DNA from: Longimonas sp046498435
Lineage (GTDB): Bacteria; Bacteroidota; Rhodothermia; Rhodothermales; Salinibacteraceae
DNA: 30,557 bases
Direction of reading: 5' to 3'
Assembly: GCF_046498435.1 (NCBI RefSeq)
Contig: NZ_JAWOAR010000180.1
Span: forward strand, 1-30,557
Position 1 is the stretch's first letter. Every line of letters starts with the position of its first letter. The notes under the pieces are model-generated. The model saw only the letters and a list, made by a program, of their open reading frames with translations. It did not search any database and was not told the origin of the DNA. A program made the position numbers and the translations under genes. Shown here piece after piece: positions 30,217 to 30,557 of this stretch.

Positions 30217-30310
30217 AGCCTGTTGGGGGGTAGTTTGAGGGCAAGAGCGAACGCTGTGCTGATCATGAGGCAGCCAGCGTTTTCTGCGTATTCCCCCTCT
30301 CGGCAACTGT
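30217..30310 (-). mobile_element. Possible IS5-type transposase 3' remnant
   Basis: Right after the barrel stop codon, GAGCCTGTTGGGGGG resembles the terminal repeat of IS5-family elements. On the minus strand the short frame ending ...EYAENAGCLMISTAFALAL...NRL looks like the final helix of an IS5-type transposase. No other transposase part is visible and a repeat lies immediately upstream, so this is at most a fragment. Confidence 0.25.
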
Positions 30311-30335
30311 GAAATTGTAAGTGATACACCGAGGC

Positions 30336-30384
30336 AGTCATCCCGGACAAGGCGCCCCTGCCACCGCTGATCCGGGATCTTTTG
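30336..30384 (+). repeat. Hairpin repeat containing the GGACAAGGCGCCCC block
   Basis: ATCCCGGA (30340-30347) pairs with TCCGGGAT (30371-30378), with GGACAAGGCGCCCCTG inside the loop, followed by CTTTTG. The same CATCCCGGACAAGGCGCCCC string is part of repeat family B. It may act as a terminator for the barrel gene. Confidence 0.6.
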
Positions 30385-30413
30385 TGATCTTCCATGGCAA
30401 TCACTCGCCCGCG

Positions 30414-30557
30414 CAACCCAACCATTGACGTGTGACACAGCACTATTGCCGTGTCACAGATGATTCATGGGGTAACGCATGGACTCCCATTTTATAGTCA
30501 TCCAGATCCTGAATCGAGTTCAGGACAGGCAAGGCGCCCCTGGCGCCGCTGATCCGG
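30414..30557 (+). repeat. Intergenic repeat family B, copy 2 (runs off the right edge)
   Basis: TGTGACAC (30431-30438) and GTGTCACA (30451-30458) form the hairpin of family B, followed by GATTCAT, GGGTAACGCA, ACTCCCATTTTATAGTCATC and AAGGCGCCCC as in the copy at 19483-19590. Relative to that copy, a small extra hairpin (TCCTGAA-TCGAG-TTCAGGA, 30507-30525) sits within the conserved tail. The element continues past the window end. Confidence 0.8.

Overview
The window looks like chromosomal DNA of a moderately GC-rich (roughly 60% by eye), Gram-negative bacterium of the Bacteroidota/Rhodothermota side of the tree, most likely a halophile related to Salinibacter or Longimonas. The reasons are: a large set of outer-membrane proteins (two Omp85-type barrels, TolC, two small beta-barrels); Shine-Dalgarno-poor starts; a TTG-N20-TAnnTTTG-like promoter before tRNA-Lys; a single-chain alpha-beta E1 dehydrogenase; acidic proteins; and a quaternary-amine type ABC importer. 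The lineage is an inference; no rRNA is present.

Layout. 1-5.2 kb: the end of a family 2 glycosyltransferase, a Uma2-type nuclease-fold protein, tRNA-Thr(CGT), then an osmoprotectant-type ABC importer (ATPase plus a substrate-binding/permease fusion) convergent with an EEP-fold protein. 5.2-8.1 kb: an AbgT transporter, a short pyrophosphatase-like protein, then tRNA-Lys(TTT) and tRNA-Leu(GAG) with a strong terminator. 8.1-13.3 kb, all on the minus strand: a CysO-like sulfur carrier, a MoeZ-like E1/rhodanese protein, a TamA/BamA-like protein and a cyclic-nucleotide-binding-fold protein. 13.3-15 kb: a repeat-rich gap, an ECF sigma factor and, divergently, a lipoprotein asparaginase. 16-19.3 kb: an Smr protein, two paralogous small beta-barrels, and an unassigned membrane protein with a TIM-barrel-like ectodomain. 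19.3-23.4 kb: a repeat cluster, a GT-A glycosyltransferase, a MlaC-like protein, TolC and a DciA-like protein. 23.5-27.6 kb: fabF, acpP and the fused 2-oxoacid dehydrogenase E1, a fatty-acid block in which E1 could supply branched acyl primers. 27.8-30.6 kb: a catalytically degenerate integron-integrase-like protein, an Omp85-type barrel, and a second repeat cluster with a possible insertion-sequence remnant.

The main biology is envelope building (Omp85, TolC, MlaC, beta-barrels, glycosyltransferases), fatty-acid synthesis, osmolyte uptake and protein-bound sulfur transfer. No CRISPR array, complete insertion sequence, prophage or recognisable defence island is visible. The items most worth follow-up are the sulfur carrier whose C-terminus runs three residues past its diglycine, the integrase-like protein that has lost its catalytic residues and gained an acidic tail, the TIM-barrel-like/membrane protein, a recurrent GCTATG start context, and at least two families of structured intergenic repeats.
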